Part shown: piece after piece, positions 22,073 through 33,505 of the stretch
Layout of the letters: every line of letters starts with the position of its first letter
Numbering within the stretch: position 1 is the stretch's first letter
Source: Blastomyces gilchristii SLH14081
Taxonomy: Eukaryota; Ascomycota; Eurotiomycetes; Onygenales; Ajellomycetaceae
Assembly (NCBI RefSeq): GCF_000003855.2
Contig: NW_003101661.1
Location: 1 to 34,451 of the forward strand
Reading direction: 5' to 3'
DNA length: 34,451 bases
Position numbers and translations under genes: made by a program
Notes under the pieces: model-generated
What the model was told of the DNA's origin: nothing
Database searches by the model: none
What the model saw: only the letters and a program-made list of their open reading frames with translations

Positions 22073-24476
22073 ATAGTGTATTGTAAAATGAAAGCAGCTT
22101 AAGAACTCAGATTATTATATCTGTCATTCAGTGAGTATACAGATAGTGATAAAGTACTTGAGATTCTTGTGATCTGTGATTATCTCAAATTTGAAGATAC
22201 TTCAGAGTTTGAAGTTTCATTCTTCTAGACAGTGTATAATTGTAAGAAGTTTCTTATCATAGATCTCATAATTGCATTCAGCAGAACTCAGTTTCTTTGA
22301 TATGAAGATACATAATTATAAGACATCTTCATTATTATATTATAATATAGCTTCTTCTGTGACATAGTTAGAGAAATCAGCTTCAATAACTATCTCATGA
22401 TCAGAATTGAATATTATCAGCAGAGAGGTACTAATGAACATCTTCTTCATTTGTATAAATGCAGCTTTAGTATTTACTGATCATTGAAATACTGAGTCTT
22501 TTTTAGTGAGTTCTGTAAGTGATCTCATGATATCTGAGAAGTTCTGTATAAGTCAGTGATAGAAGTTAGTGAATCTGATGAAGCTTCATACATCTTTCAC
22601 AGTGTATAAGGCCTCTTATTTAAGAATAGCAGAGATCTTCTCAGAATTCATTCAGATTTTCTTACCAGCTTCTATGATAAAGTCTAGATATTTTGTACTT
22701 TTAATCTCAAAATCACACTTATCTATGTCTATTAATAGGTCTGCTTCTCATAGTTGTTGTAATATCTTTTCTACATGTTCTTGATATTCTTTCTTGAATT
22801 CATTGATGAAGATGAGAATGTCATTAAGATATATAGATATGAATTCATTAAGAAAATCTCAGAGTGCTCAGTTGATATACTTCTGAAATGTACTGAGAGT
22901 GTTAGTCAGTCTGAAGAGTGTGACTACTCATTCAAAGAGATTATATTATGTTCAGAATACTGTAAGTCACTCATCTTCTTCAGTGATGCAGATCTTATGA
23001 AACACAGTGATGACATCTAACTTTATAAATCATTGAGCTTATTCAATGCAAGCTAGAGTTTCATTGATAAGAGATAAAGAATAACAGTTCTTCTTTGTTA
23101 ATCTGTTCAGTTCTCAATAGTTCATGCAGAATAAGAGTTCTTTATCTAATTTCTTTACAAAGAGAATAGAGACTGCAGTGAAAGAGTTGTTAATATATAT
23201 AAATTCTTTATTTAACAGATCATTGAGTGTCTTTCAAAGAAGAAGAAGTTCATCTTGAGACATATTATAAAGAAGGCCTTATGATGATTCAGAATCTTTA
23301 TCATTCTTCTTTTCTAACTTAATACTGTGATTCACTTCTGAGTCTTATAAGAGAGATATATTTGTAATATTATCTTGTTAAAAAACATCTAGATATTCAT
23401 GATATTATTAAGAGAGTTTCATATAAGAATCTGTTATTGTGATACAGAATAACTTTTCTAGAGCCTTTTTGATATTAATCAGACTGATGAAGTATATTGT
23501 TACATAATTCTGCTATTAGTGATCTTATCAGTGATTCTGTCAGTGACTTCTTTTTCAGAGTATTTCATACACATTGACAGAGATCTGTGTCAGATTCATG
23601 ATTTTGTGAATATTATCTTCATGAATTCTATTATTGTTAGAGAATATTAAGCTCCTGTTCTGAGTGTTCAGTAAGATGCCTTGTTCAGATAGTCAGACAA
23701 GTTCTAATATAAGATTATAATCAAGATTATTAACTTCATATATATAGACATCTTCATGTTAATGTTCTCTGATATCTATATTTAGTTTCATCATGTAACA
23801 GATACAAATGTCTTTTGAATTATTAAATTCTGTGAGAAGTCAGGATTTTGATAAGAGAATACACTGAAGATTATAATGTCATATAACTGAAGATTTAGTC
23901 ATTGCATAATAACATAGACTGCTATCTATCATGACTTTTATATTATACATATTATTGATCACAGTAGATACAAGAATCATATTCATTGTTATTTTCTCTT
24001 CAAATTATTATCATTCAATCTCTTCAAGCTTCTGTTTACAAATTTGAACAGACGCTAATCTTTTCTCTGTTTTATCAGAGTATTCTCATAGATATCTTCT
24101 GAATCTTCTTTTAATACAATGTGATTGATGTAGACAGATGCTGATTCATTCTTTGAGTGAGAAGACACTGATCTTTCTCTTGAGTGAGGAGACACATAGG
24201 TTAATTAGCAGTTGAAAGCAATGTGTTCTGATTAATTACAGTTGATGCATACTTCTCATTGATGTTGATTGACAACTTCTTCAGAAGTGATCTCAGGGAC
24301 TCAGAAGCCTGTTCAGACAGTGAAGACCCTTGCTTATACATAGACATTTGAGTCTACTCAGTTCATAGCATCTGCATCATTGTTGTTGTTCCTCAGTACA
24401 GATGTATAAGTGATTGAGTTATTTCTCAGTGTGAGTGTGTGAATGTAATGTTTTCTATTACTGTTCTGTATACTTT

Positions 24477-25467
24477 CAAAAGAGAAGAACATCAAAACTG
24501 ATAATTCATCTGCATGGGGTTCCTGCTCATATGAATATTCATGGCAATGAATTGGCTGATTCAGCTGTAAAAAAGGGTTCAGAATTAAGCAGATCTATTC
24601 AAAAAACAGTGTCCTGGTCTTTCATAAAGAGAAAGATAAAAGAATCTTGTTTAAACCAGTGAAATGAAAGCTGGCAGAAACAAAAGAAGAGCATACATTA
24701 TTCAAGATTTGAGACAAAACCAAAGTGGAAATCTTGTTCAATTAAATGTAAAAAGAAAATATTCTCATCTATAATTCAGCTGAAACTAGGACATGGTTAT
24801 TTCAAATCCTATATACAAAGATTTTATGATAGATTTGATTCAACAGAGTGCTCATTCTGCAATGCAAATGAAAATCCTGAGCATATTGTAATGCATTGTG
24901 CATTATACAATAGTCTCAGAGTCAGATTAAAGAAGAAGTATGATTTAAATCAATTAAATATGAGGTTCTTATTCTCAACTGAGACAGGAATTAAATACTT
25001 AATAGACTTTCTATCAGAAACTCAAGCAGCTACAAGAAAGTGGCTGAATTTAGAAGTATCTGAATATGAAGAGGCGGAAATTGATTAGATATAGTCTGTT
25101 AAAACAGCTATACACTATCTGTTAATAATTTTATTTTGTTATAGTCTCTCTTTACTGTACTTGTTTCCTTCTGTTCTTTTCTATCTATCTATTTAATGTG
25201 TCTATCTTTAAGACTATGTTCTCTTTTCCTTTGTCATGATGTTTTCAAATGATTTCAAAGTATCAGAAGGTGTTGAAATACTGCAATTTGTAAACAGTTT
25301 TTGTATTCTGAGCTGGAATTTTCTGATTTTGCATATCTGAAATTGATAAATGTATAACAGTTGACTCTATAGATATAGGAAAAACCCTGAGAACTAAAGG
25401 TTCTCAGGTAGATGTCATAGTCTCTGACTGTATACATCTATAATTGAAGAATAATAATAATAATAAT
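24477..25467 (+). mobile_element. LINE copy C, 5'-truncated, in gypsy 2
   Basis: 991 bp ending in (AAT)n, flanked by GTTCTGTATACTTT (24463-24476) / GTTCTGTATACTCT (25468-25481), a 14-bp duplication with one C/T difference. Gypsy 1 shows the empty site near 28427. It carries the same RNase H end and CCHC knuckle as LINE B, with one in-frame stop (Trp TGG to TGA at 24661-24663). The two open pieces are 24435-24662 and 24663-25088. Hairpin at 25387-25409. Confidence 0.92.
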
Positions 25468-26441
25468 GTTCTGTATACTCTTGAGCTTGATAAGATGATT
25501 ATTCAATGTCCAGAGCTGTGTGCAGAAGCCTTCATAAGTTAAGTCTTTGTTTATACTTATGAGAGTCTGTAAGAGTTTGAAAGTTAATGTCTTCTTAAGT
25601 ATATTAATCTTCATTCAATTCTCTCAAGATTAATCACCTGCCTCTAAGATCTTAATGTTAAAGTCAGAGATGAATATTGTAAGAGAAGTGTTTCTCTGTC
25701 AAATACTCTATAATCAATCTAATATCTTCTGTTACATGGCAGTATCTCAGAACAGAATATCAAGATATTTAATAATATTGTCAGATGTTCATAATACTGA
25801 TTCACATGCTTTCATTCATGAATGAAACTTCTGTTTCACACAATTCTTTAATTGTTCATTGATATATTAATCTTGATTGATTAGTGAACTGATGATATCT
25901 TCATTCACACTCAGTTTTATAAGCATTTTCATCCTTCATAATGAGTAGAGAGTGAGATCAGAAGTATTAAAATATGCAGAAATATCTAAGCATTCTTTCA
26001 GTGCTTTTGTATTCAATTCTGTAGATATTGAAATTGTATGAGTTTCTTGTTGAATTAATTATTGAATTTTCTTGTATTGAAGTTGTTGAGTTGCATGTAT
26101 ATCAGCTATCTATTGCTGTTATAATTCTAACATTGCTTAGAGTCACTGTGGTATCACTTCTATACTCATGTTCAAGAGTTCTCTTATATTATCATTAGAC
26201 ATGATTATATTGTTTATTGAATGTGAGATCTCTGTGAAATCAGAAGAAGTGTAATTGTATGAATATCTTATACATCTGTAGTGTCAGAACTCTAAGGTCT
26301 TTTACTAATATTCTCTTTGTAAGATCTTGTTACAGAGTCAGAGTAACTGATAAGCAAGCTTCTATCTGAGAACTCAGTGTTCACTTAACTATTTAACTGT
26401 TTCTCTATTTCTTACATATTATTACATATTCAGATATCTCA

Positions 26442-26505
26442 GTGAATAATTATTTCTAATGAGAAGATAATATGTGAATAATCATTTCTAATAAGAAGAT
26501 AATGA
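26442..26505 (+). repeat. 32-bp tandem duplication next to gypsy 2 5' LTR
   Basis: GTGAATAATTATTTCTAATG... at 26442-26473 repeated at 26474-26505 with two C/T or G/A differences, in the leader just inside the LTR. Confidence 0.7.
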
Positions 26506-26517
26506 ATGTTTTTCAAG

Positions 26518-26787
26518 TGTAAAAGACCTACACTTAATAGATCAATATAATATATAGGTCTTATATAACAAAGTGAAAAATATTAGAGAAGAAAAGAAAG
26601 AGAAAGTGCAGAAATCAGTAATTGAAGTGAATATTTATATGCATACACAGTGGAGCTTCGGGGCGGAAGAATAGGAATTCCATGGGTTTTTCAGCCGAGA
26701 ATCAGTGACTGAGAATCGGAGCTTTCGGCGGAATCTGTGAAGTGTAATGGAATAGTCTATATGATTGATCCGGCGCAGCCCGCCACA
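26518..26787 (-). repeat. Gypsy element 2, 5' LTR (270 bp), half decayed, half pristine
   Basis: TGTAAAAGACC...CAGCCCGCCACA in plus-strand text. 26518 to about 26650 is decayed, while 26656-26787 keeps CGGGGCGG, CGGCGG and CCGGCG. The opposite pattern is seen in the partner LTR. Confidence 0.92.
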
Positions 26788-28911
26788 ATTATAATACTCT
26801 TCATACATATTCTTGATATTCTTTTCTGAACTCATCAGTAAAGATAAGAATGTCATTGAGATAAGCAGATATAAACTTATTGAGAAAATCTCAGAGTACT
26901 CAGTTGATATACTTCTGAAATATACTGAGAGTTTTAGTCAATTCAAAAGATGTGACTATTCATTCAAAGAGATCATATTATGTTTGAAATACTATAAGCT
27001 ACTTATCTTTTTCAGTAATATGAATCTTATGAAAAGCAGTAATGACATCTAGCTTTATAAATTATTAAGCTTTCTCAATACATGCTAGAATTTCATTGAT
27101 AAGAGATAAAGAATAACAGTCTTTCTTTATTAATCTGTTCAGTTCTTAATAATTCACACAGAATCAGAGTTCTTCATCTGATTTCTTTGCAAAGAGAATA
27201 GAAGCTGTGATAGAAGAGTTGTTAATATATATGAATTCTTTATTCAACAGATCATTGAGTGTCTTTTGAAGAAGAAGTTTGTCTCAGAACATGTTATAAA
27301 GAGAATTTCATAATAATTCAGAATTCTTATCATTCTTCTTTTTTAGCTTAATACTATGATCTACTTCTGAGTCTTGTAAGATAGATAGATTTGTAACATT
27401 ATCTTATTAAAAGATATCTAGATATTCATGATATTATTAAGAGAGTTTTGTATAAGAATCTATTATTACAGTATAGAATAACTTTTCTAGAGCTTTTTTA
27501 ATATCAGTCAGACTGATGAAGTAGATTATTATATAATTCTACTATCAGTAACCTTGTCAGCAGTCTTATTAGACGCTTTTTTGAAGCATTTTATAAGTAT
27601 TGACAGAGATCTGTGTCAGGTTCATAGTCTTGTAAACATTATTCTTATGAACTTGATCATTATTAGAGAATATTAAACTTCTATTTTAAGCACTTAATAA
27701 GATGTCTTATTCAGATAATCAGACAAGTTCTAATATAAGATTATAGTCAAGATTATTAACTTTATATATATAAGCATCTTTGTGTTGATATTCTCTGATA
27801 TTCTGGTTTAGTTTCATCATGTAACAGATGCAAACATCTTTTAAGTTATTAAATTCTGTGAGAAGTTGAGATTTCAGTAAGAGAATACACTGAAGGTTAC
27901 AGTGTCTTACAACTGAATATTTTACTCATTGCATAGTAGCATAGATTACTGTCTATCATGACTTTCATATTATATATGTTATTTATCACACTAGATATGA
28001 GAATTACATTTATTATCATCTTCTCTTTGAATTATTATCATCTGACCTCTTCAAGCGTCTGCTTGTAAGTTTGAACAGAAGCTAATCTTTTCCCTGTTTC
28101 ATCAAAGTGTTCTCATAGTTATCTTTTAAATTCTTCTCTAAAATAACATGGTTGATGCAGACTGTCAGTAATGATCTTTCTTTTAAATGAGAAGACACAT
28201 AGACTGATCAGCAGTTGAAAGTAATATGTTAAGATCAGTTACAGTTGATGCATATTTCTCATTGACATCAATTAGCAGCTTCTTCAGATGCAATCTCAGA
28301 GACTTAAAAGCCTGTTCAGATAGCAGAGACTCTTGCTTATGCATAGATATTTAAGTCTACTCAATTCATAGCATCTGTATTATTATTCTTTGATACAGAT
28401 GTATAAGTGTAACATCTTCTGCTGTTATTCTGTATACTTTTAAGCTTAATAAGACAGTTATTCAATGTTCAGAGTTGTATACAGAAGTCTGTATAAGTTG
28501 AGTCTGCATCTACACTTATAAGAACTTATAAAAGTTCAAAAGTTAGTCCTTTCTTAAGCAGGTTAATCTTCATTTAATTCTCTCAAGATTGATCACCTGC
28601 TTCTAGAATCTGAATATTGAAGTCAGAGATAAATGTTATAAGAGAAGTATTTCTCTGTTAGACACTCTGTAATCAATTTAATATCTTCTACTATATAACA
28701 GTGTCTCTGAACAGAACATTGAGATGTCTAATAATGTTATCAGATGTATATAACACTGATTCACATGCTTTCATTTATGAATGAAACTTCTGTTCTGTAT
28801 AATTCTTCAATTGATCATTGATATATCAATCTTAATTAGTTAATAAATCAATGGCATCTTCATCTACACTTAGTTTTATAAGCATGTTCAATCTTCATGA
28901 CAGGTAGAGAG

Positions 28912-29000
28912 TAGACTGGCCGGTGAGATCATGAATTTCACATTTGATCTCATTTAATCTGATTTCATACATTTCTTGACGTGAGTCCCACCAGAATCAA
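28912..29000 (-). mobile_element. TAGACTG-family terminus, copy 5 (possible longer relative)
   Basis: TAGACTGGCCGGTGAGATCATGAATTTCAC... is the reverse complement of the MITE right end and stays homologous for about 85 bp (to the poly-A near 29005), then diverges. It cuts gypsy 1 at GGTAGAGAG; the empty site is in gypsy 2 at 25945-25952 (GTAGAGAG). The other terminus and the second duplication are not found in the window. Confidence 0.7.
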
Positions 29001-31714
29001 GCCTTAAAAAAATCTGAAAATGAACTATTTCTGAGAGAAATGATGTGAAAAATGATCAGATTTAATTCAAGAACAGTGAAATGAGAGTAATTTCTCAGAA
29101 TAAACTGTGAAAGTTAATCATTCTTTCAAAATCAGAATGAGAGTGAGACTGAAGATTTAATAAAGTCTTATTCAGTTTATTCAGTGATTGCTTATATAAT
29201 CAGAATTTGATAATGATTATTAATAATGCTCATGAAATAACTAAATATATTCTTGTATAAGTTTATTCTTTACTTTCTTATAAAAACTACACTTCTTTGA
29301 TATACTGTGATCAGAGATAATAAACTGTCTGATAATTCTATGTTATATAATCATGAGTTTCTTAATTATTTCTTCTTATAATTATCTCTGATAATAGTGA
29401 TAAATATCTTGACTTAAGTTGAACTTTCACTTCATTTTCATCTCTATCAATGAAATTATTAGAATATCACACATCATCAGTGTAATAGTTGAATATATAC
29501 ACTTAACAATTTTTCATAGCTCTAGAATTGATTTAACACATAAATTCATCAGATTATCTTGAAGATAGTAATTAAAATCAGTTTTATAAGTATATAGTTT
29601 TATCTGATTTTCAGTTGTAATCAATGTATGTAAGTTCTATTTTAAAGTTAGTATTATAGTTGTATATAATATGAAGTGTTATCAAAGATAATTACTTACT
29701 AGAAAATTATATTTCACTGTCTTCATATCTCTAACATCTGCTTATTCAAATCTCTGATAGTTGATATTATAGTAGTCTCAGACTAATTTGATATATGAGT
29801 CTCATTTCTTCTCTATTCAATCTTGAGAAGTGCAGATATTAACTTAACAGAAGAAATCTAGTAGAGCTGCTATAGCATAGTACTCTGTAAAAGATTGTTC
29901 AGTTTTGCTGTAGTAATATACCAGTTTATTTCTTACAGTAATAATAGCCTGTGCTATAGTATTATCTCAGATTGAATTTCTTTTTTAAGTGATTCAACTG
30001 CTTCTCAAGATAAGTAAATAAACTGTTATATACTTATCAGACTGACTGCAGTATTGATGTATGAGTAATTGAGACTGTCTTTATTATCTTATAAAACTGA
30101 AACAGTAAATCAATCATATATTTCAACTGAGTTCACTTTATATCAGAAAGTTTCAATGTCTGAATCTTTTTCTGATCAAAGTGTTATACTTAATAATTAA
30201 TTATCTGATAAAATTGAAGAGTCTGAACAGCTATCTTATATATTAAACTTTACTGTGTTTTAATATTCTGTATCATATTCAGTGATGTGACTGATTTATT
30301 TATTTATTGAATATCATGAAATCTTTATTATTGTTTAGAAGAGATATAAATCACAGTAACAATGTTTTAAATCTATGATATTTAAATTATTAGTTAATCT
30401 ATTCAAAATTAACAGTAGTATTATCAAAAAGCATTATCAAAAAGTAATATTAAAAAGTGTTATCAAAAAACATTATCTTTTATAAAGTGAATGTAAAAGT
30501 TACTTAACTAATTACTTTCATCTCATTCTTATCTTAAGAATCAGTCATCTTATTATTCTTTATCTCAATGTTAAGATTCTTTATCAGTGTTTGTATCACA
30601 AGTTAAATCATATGAGTAATACAGAGAATATGACCTTATTTATCATTTCAGAAATGCAAAGTCAATTTTTACTTTAAGCTCTTTATCATAGTATAGTTAT
30701 TCACAGCATTGTGAGTTATAATTATAAGAAGACTGAGACTAATATTTTAATAATTATTTTTAATCACAGTTATTAATATCTCTGTTATATAATTCTCAGT
30801 ATGACTACTGATCAATGATTTAAATTTCATTAATATCTCTTAATAAGTTCAGTCCTTATCAATATAATAACATATAACTTTCATAAATGTAAGATTATTT
30901 ATACTAGTTAATACATTCACTGTGAGAGATACTCTTCAATGATTCTTCAACTCTGATTCTAGATATTATATGTTAATTTTGTAGTATATCTTGAGATTGA
31001 ACTGAAGATAGAATTGATGCGAAATATAAAAATTTGAATTAAGTATTTGAAGAAGTGTTCATGAATTAAGCATTTGAAGATGTGTTCAGAATTCAGAATT
31101 TTCAATTAATTGAAGAGAAAGATTCAGAAATATACATATACAAAGTAATTATTCACAGAAGTTATCAGATAAGACTTATGAAATCAGAGTACTAATATAT
31201 AATTATTTTCACATGATTTTCTTCAAATTAGAAAGTTAGTGTTATTAAAAATTATTATCTGATAGAGTAACTTATCAGCTTAGTAGTAATTTCCTGATTA
31301 TTTTTCTTTTATTATCTGCATTCTAATGACTTCAAATGTCAGAAAATTTCTTCAGAGTCATGATCAGTCTATGATGAATATTTCTAAATAAAGTTGCAGT
31401 GATTATAGCAGAGAGATGACTTTTTAATAATCTATAATATAATCTGTTAATAATTATTTCATAGTTCATCTCAGTGTTTATGTTGAGTTTTTTATAAATT
31501 TCATGATCTGGAATCAGATATGAAGAATGAAGTGATTATTTATTATAATTGAAAGAGAGTATTCTGTGTTAAATTATAAATAATATAGACTTTGTAATTC
31601 ACAGTGATTTCTTAAAGAGTTTGTAAATCTTCAATAGAAGTATAAGAAGTGAAAGAAGTGAATTCAGAAGATATAATAATAATTTAAGAAAGATAATAAT
31701 TTATTTTCAATAAC
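29001..31714. other. Decayed AT-rich DNA, unassigned
   Basis: 2.7 kb, stop-dense on all frames, almost without CC, GG or CG. It may be the interior of the element whose terminus is at 28912. A minus-strand stretch at about 29160-29450 reads protein-like (NEVKVQLKSRYLS, then THDYI), but I cannot assign it. Confidence 0.4.
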
Positions 31715-31728
31715 TAATCACTGATATA

Positions 31729-32100
31729 GCCTCAGTGGCTGAATGGTTAATGCAGTCACCTGATAGTGTCTTGGTCTGAGAAACCAAGGCATGTGAGTTC
31801 GAAACCCGCAGAGAAAACATTAAATTCAGAACTCAAGCACCTCAGGTTTCTAATAAATACAGAGGTGTATAAATCACTTCAACAAATCACTCTATGTTTC
31901 TGAGATGAGAAGTTATTATCACATGTATTTAATTATCACTTCTTTGTATTTTCTATGTTCTTATTATCTTGATATGATCTCAACATCTGTATTTTCTTCT
32001 GTATAATCAACACTTAATCTGTATTTAACATCACATAAGAACTCATCATTAGCTCCGCTTGCGTATAAGTATAATGAAAGAATAATAATAATAATAATAA
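31729..32100 (+). mobile_element. SINE copy 3, complete, decayed
   Basis: 372 bp, same head, body and ATAATGAAAG(AAT)n tail as SINE 2, flanked by a 14-bp duplication TAATCACTGATATA (31715-31728 / 32101-32114). Compared with SINE 2 it has many CC-to-TC, GG-to-GA and CG-to-CA changes, but the A box (TGGCTGAATGG) and the GTTCGAAACC part of the B box are unchanged. Confidence 0.93.
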
Positions 32101-32479
32101 TAATCACTGATATATGTAAGAAGAATTATTATAAGAGAAAATAATCTTCTTTCTTAGCTTAGTTATAATTTTAGTACTAACTCAGATTGAATATTATTAA
32201 TATATAAAAGTAAATAAACACTCTTGATTAATCTCTGTTATATTTCTTGAAATATATTAATATTGTGAAAGAGAGTGTTACTAAATTATGTTATCAGATA
32301 ATATTATTAAAAATATATTAATATTATAAATATTAATATTGAAAAAATGTTGATACTTATACATTATAGTGATTCATAAATCATGATAGTTAAATATATA
32401 TATATATATTATTTCTGACATTGATTACAACTTGTATAATAATTTTTAAACACTTAAAATTAATTTCAGTTATTAATAA

Positions 32480-33310
32480 TTATGAACTTATAACTAATTA
32501 ATATAAAAAGAAAAAAACTTTTTCTATTTATTATTTTTCTACTCTTTCTCATTTTTCTTATTATTCTTTATAATTTACTTCTTATTCTTATTCTTCTTCT
32601 GCTTCTTCTCATCTGAGATAATAATTATCTTAAAATCTCTCTTCACTATCTTCTCAGAGAAGAGTTTCTACTGCTCTTCTTCAGTTTAATTAATCTGTAT
32701 CTTAAAATCCTGTATTTTCTGATCTGCTGTCTCAGATTTCATCTCAGTAGTAAGTAGATTAATATACTCAGAGAGCAGAGCTGTCTTCTCAATATTGTGA
32801 ATTATGAAGCATATTTAAGATCTGAATAAAATCTTAATTCTCTTCTTCTCTGTCAGCTTCTGCTAATTAATTAGAGAACAGAAGTATTATCAAAAATTAT
32901 TATCTCTTAATAAATAAAAAACTTATCAGTTTTGACTTCTTTATCTCTTACTTTAACACTCTCTTAATTTTCTTCTACTATTACTTATTTATAGTAATAC
33001 TCTTCTTCTCTCTCTCTCTCTTTATCTTAATCTCAAATTATTCTCAGAACTTCTTCTGATTTCACTGTTACTGTATAAGACTTTTCACTATCTTCTTTTT
33101 CATTCTCTTACATGTGATATCATCTGCATTATTTCTATACTTAGTTCAGTCTAAATTTATCAGAAGTGTTACTTAAAATCATTATTATTCTACTCTCTTA
33201 CAGAGTCTCTTCAAAGTATTATAACATGTCTTATAATCTATCTCTTCTTACTTAAACATCTTCTTCTTCTCTCTCTTCAATCTGTGATAGTACTCACGCA
33301 CCTTGATGAT
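32480..33310 (-). pseudogene. Decayed ORF, charged and coiled-coil-like, unrecognised
   Basis: On the minus strand conceptual translation is hydrophilic, heptad-like and interrupted mainly where Trp or Gln might stand: KVREYYHRLKREEEDV near 33300, LLTTEMKSETADQKIQDFKI near 32730, ending in a basic run KKQKKNKNKK near 32590. 33050-32880 is Glu/Lys-rich low complexity. It could be a gag or accessory protein of a transposon, or a dead host gene. No catalytic motif seen. Confidence 0.35.
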
Positions 33311-33397
33311 CTGCAGAACTGCAGAATATTTGAAGAGAAATAACATGATTAATTTCAGTGAGTATTAAAGAGAGATAAAGACAGAGATAGCAAGAAA

Positions 33398-33505
33398 TAA
33401 TATAATAATAATAATAATGATAATGATAATAATGATAATAATAATGATGATAGTAATAATAGTGATGATAATAATGATAATAATGATAATAATAATAATA
33501 ATAAT
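33398..33505 (+). repeat. (AAT/GAT)n microsatellite
   Basis: About 108 bases of AAT units mixed with GAT and AGT variants. Unlike the LINE and SINE tails, no element body precedes it on either side. Confidence 0.9.

Larger units (their letters stand above)
20340..26787 (-). mobile_element. Ty3/gypsy element 2, both LTRs, nested in gypsy 1
   Basis: 6,448 bp between 270-bp LTRs (20340-20609 and 26518-26787), flanked by the 5-bp duplication ATTAT (20335-20339, 26788-26792). Removing it restores gypsy 1 RT. Minus-strand content, from the right: gag with CCHC knuckle at 24208-24249 (CINCN...EHIAFNC), protease region, RT at about 22700-22900 (FLNEFISIYLNDILIF), RNase H, a partial integrase, an integrase C-terminus (20790-21029) and a purine tract (AGAAAGAAGAGA) beside the 3' LTR. 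SINE 2 and LINE C are inserted. About 640 bp covering the integrase N-terminal half is deleted at ~21558 relative to gypsy 1. Confidence 0.92.
16607..28911 (-). mobile_element. Ty3/gypsy element 1, decayed, host of nested insertions
   Basis: Minus strand. The 3' LTR is 16607-16876, then the integrase C-terminus (about 17084-17281, HNYCLNTLSEIYNMFH, related to 'PFPSQLTFNWQPPG' in copy 2), an integrase core near 17640-17900 (VLIIIDQLS; SIVSD; STAYHSKTD), LINE B, RNase H and RT up to 20339. It resumes at 26788 after gypsy 2: RT with a decayed YLDD (reads YLND) followed by ILIF, protease, and a gag CCHC knuckle (CINC...H...C) at about 28213-28254. It is cut at 28912 by a transposon terminus before its 5' LTR. 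Domain order RT-RH-IN defines gypsy. Confidence 0.88.

Noticed and set aside
22775..23020. Plus-strand ORFs at 22569-23020 and 26813-27052 as genes
   Set aside because: They are antisense to gypsy reverse transcriptase, and the two paralogous positions give similar but meaningless peptides.
26518..26787. Solo LTR
   Set aside because: It has no flanking duplication of its own; the ATTAT after it pairs with ATTAT before 20340, so it is the 5' LTR of the full gypsy 2.
29160..29450. Helitron Rep/helicase linker on the minus strand (NEVKVQLKSRYLS...THDYI)
   Set aside because: The spacing recalls Helitron proteins, but no Rep HUH motif or helicase motif could be found on either side and the frame is broken.
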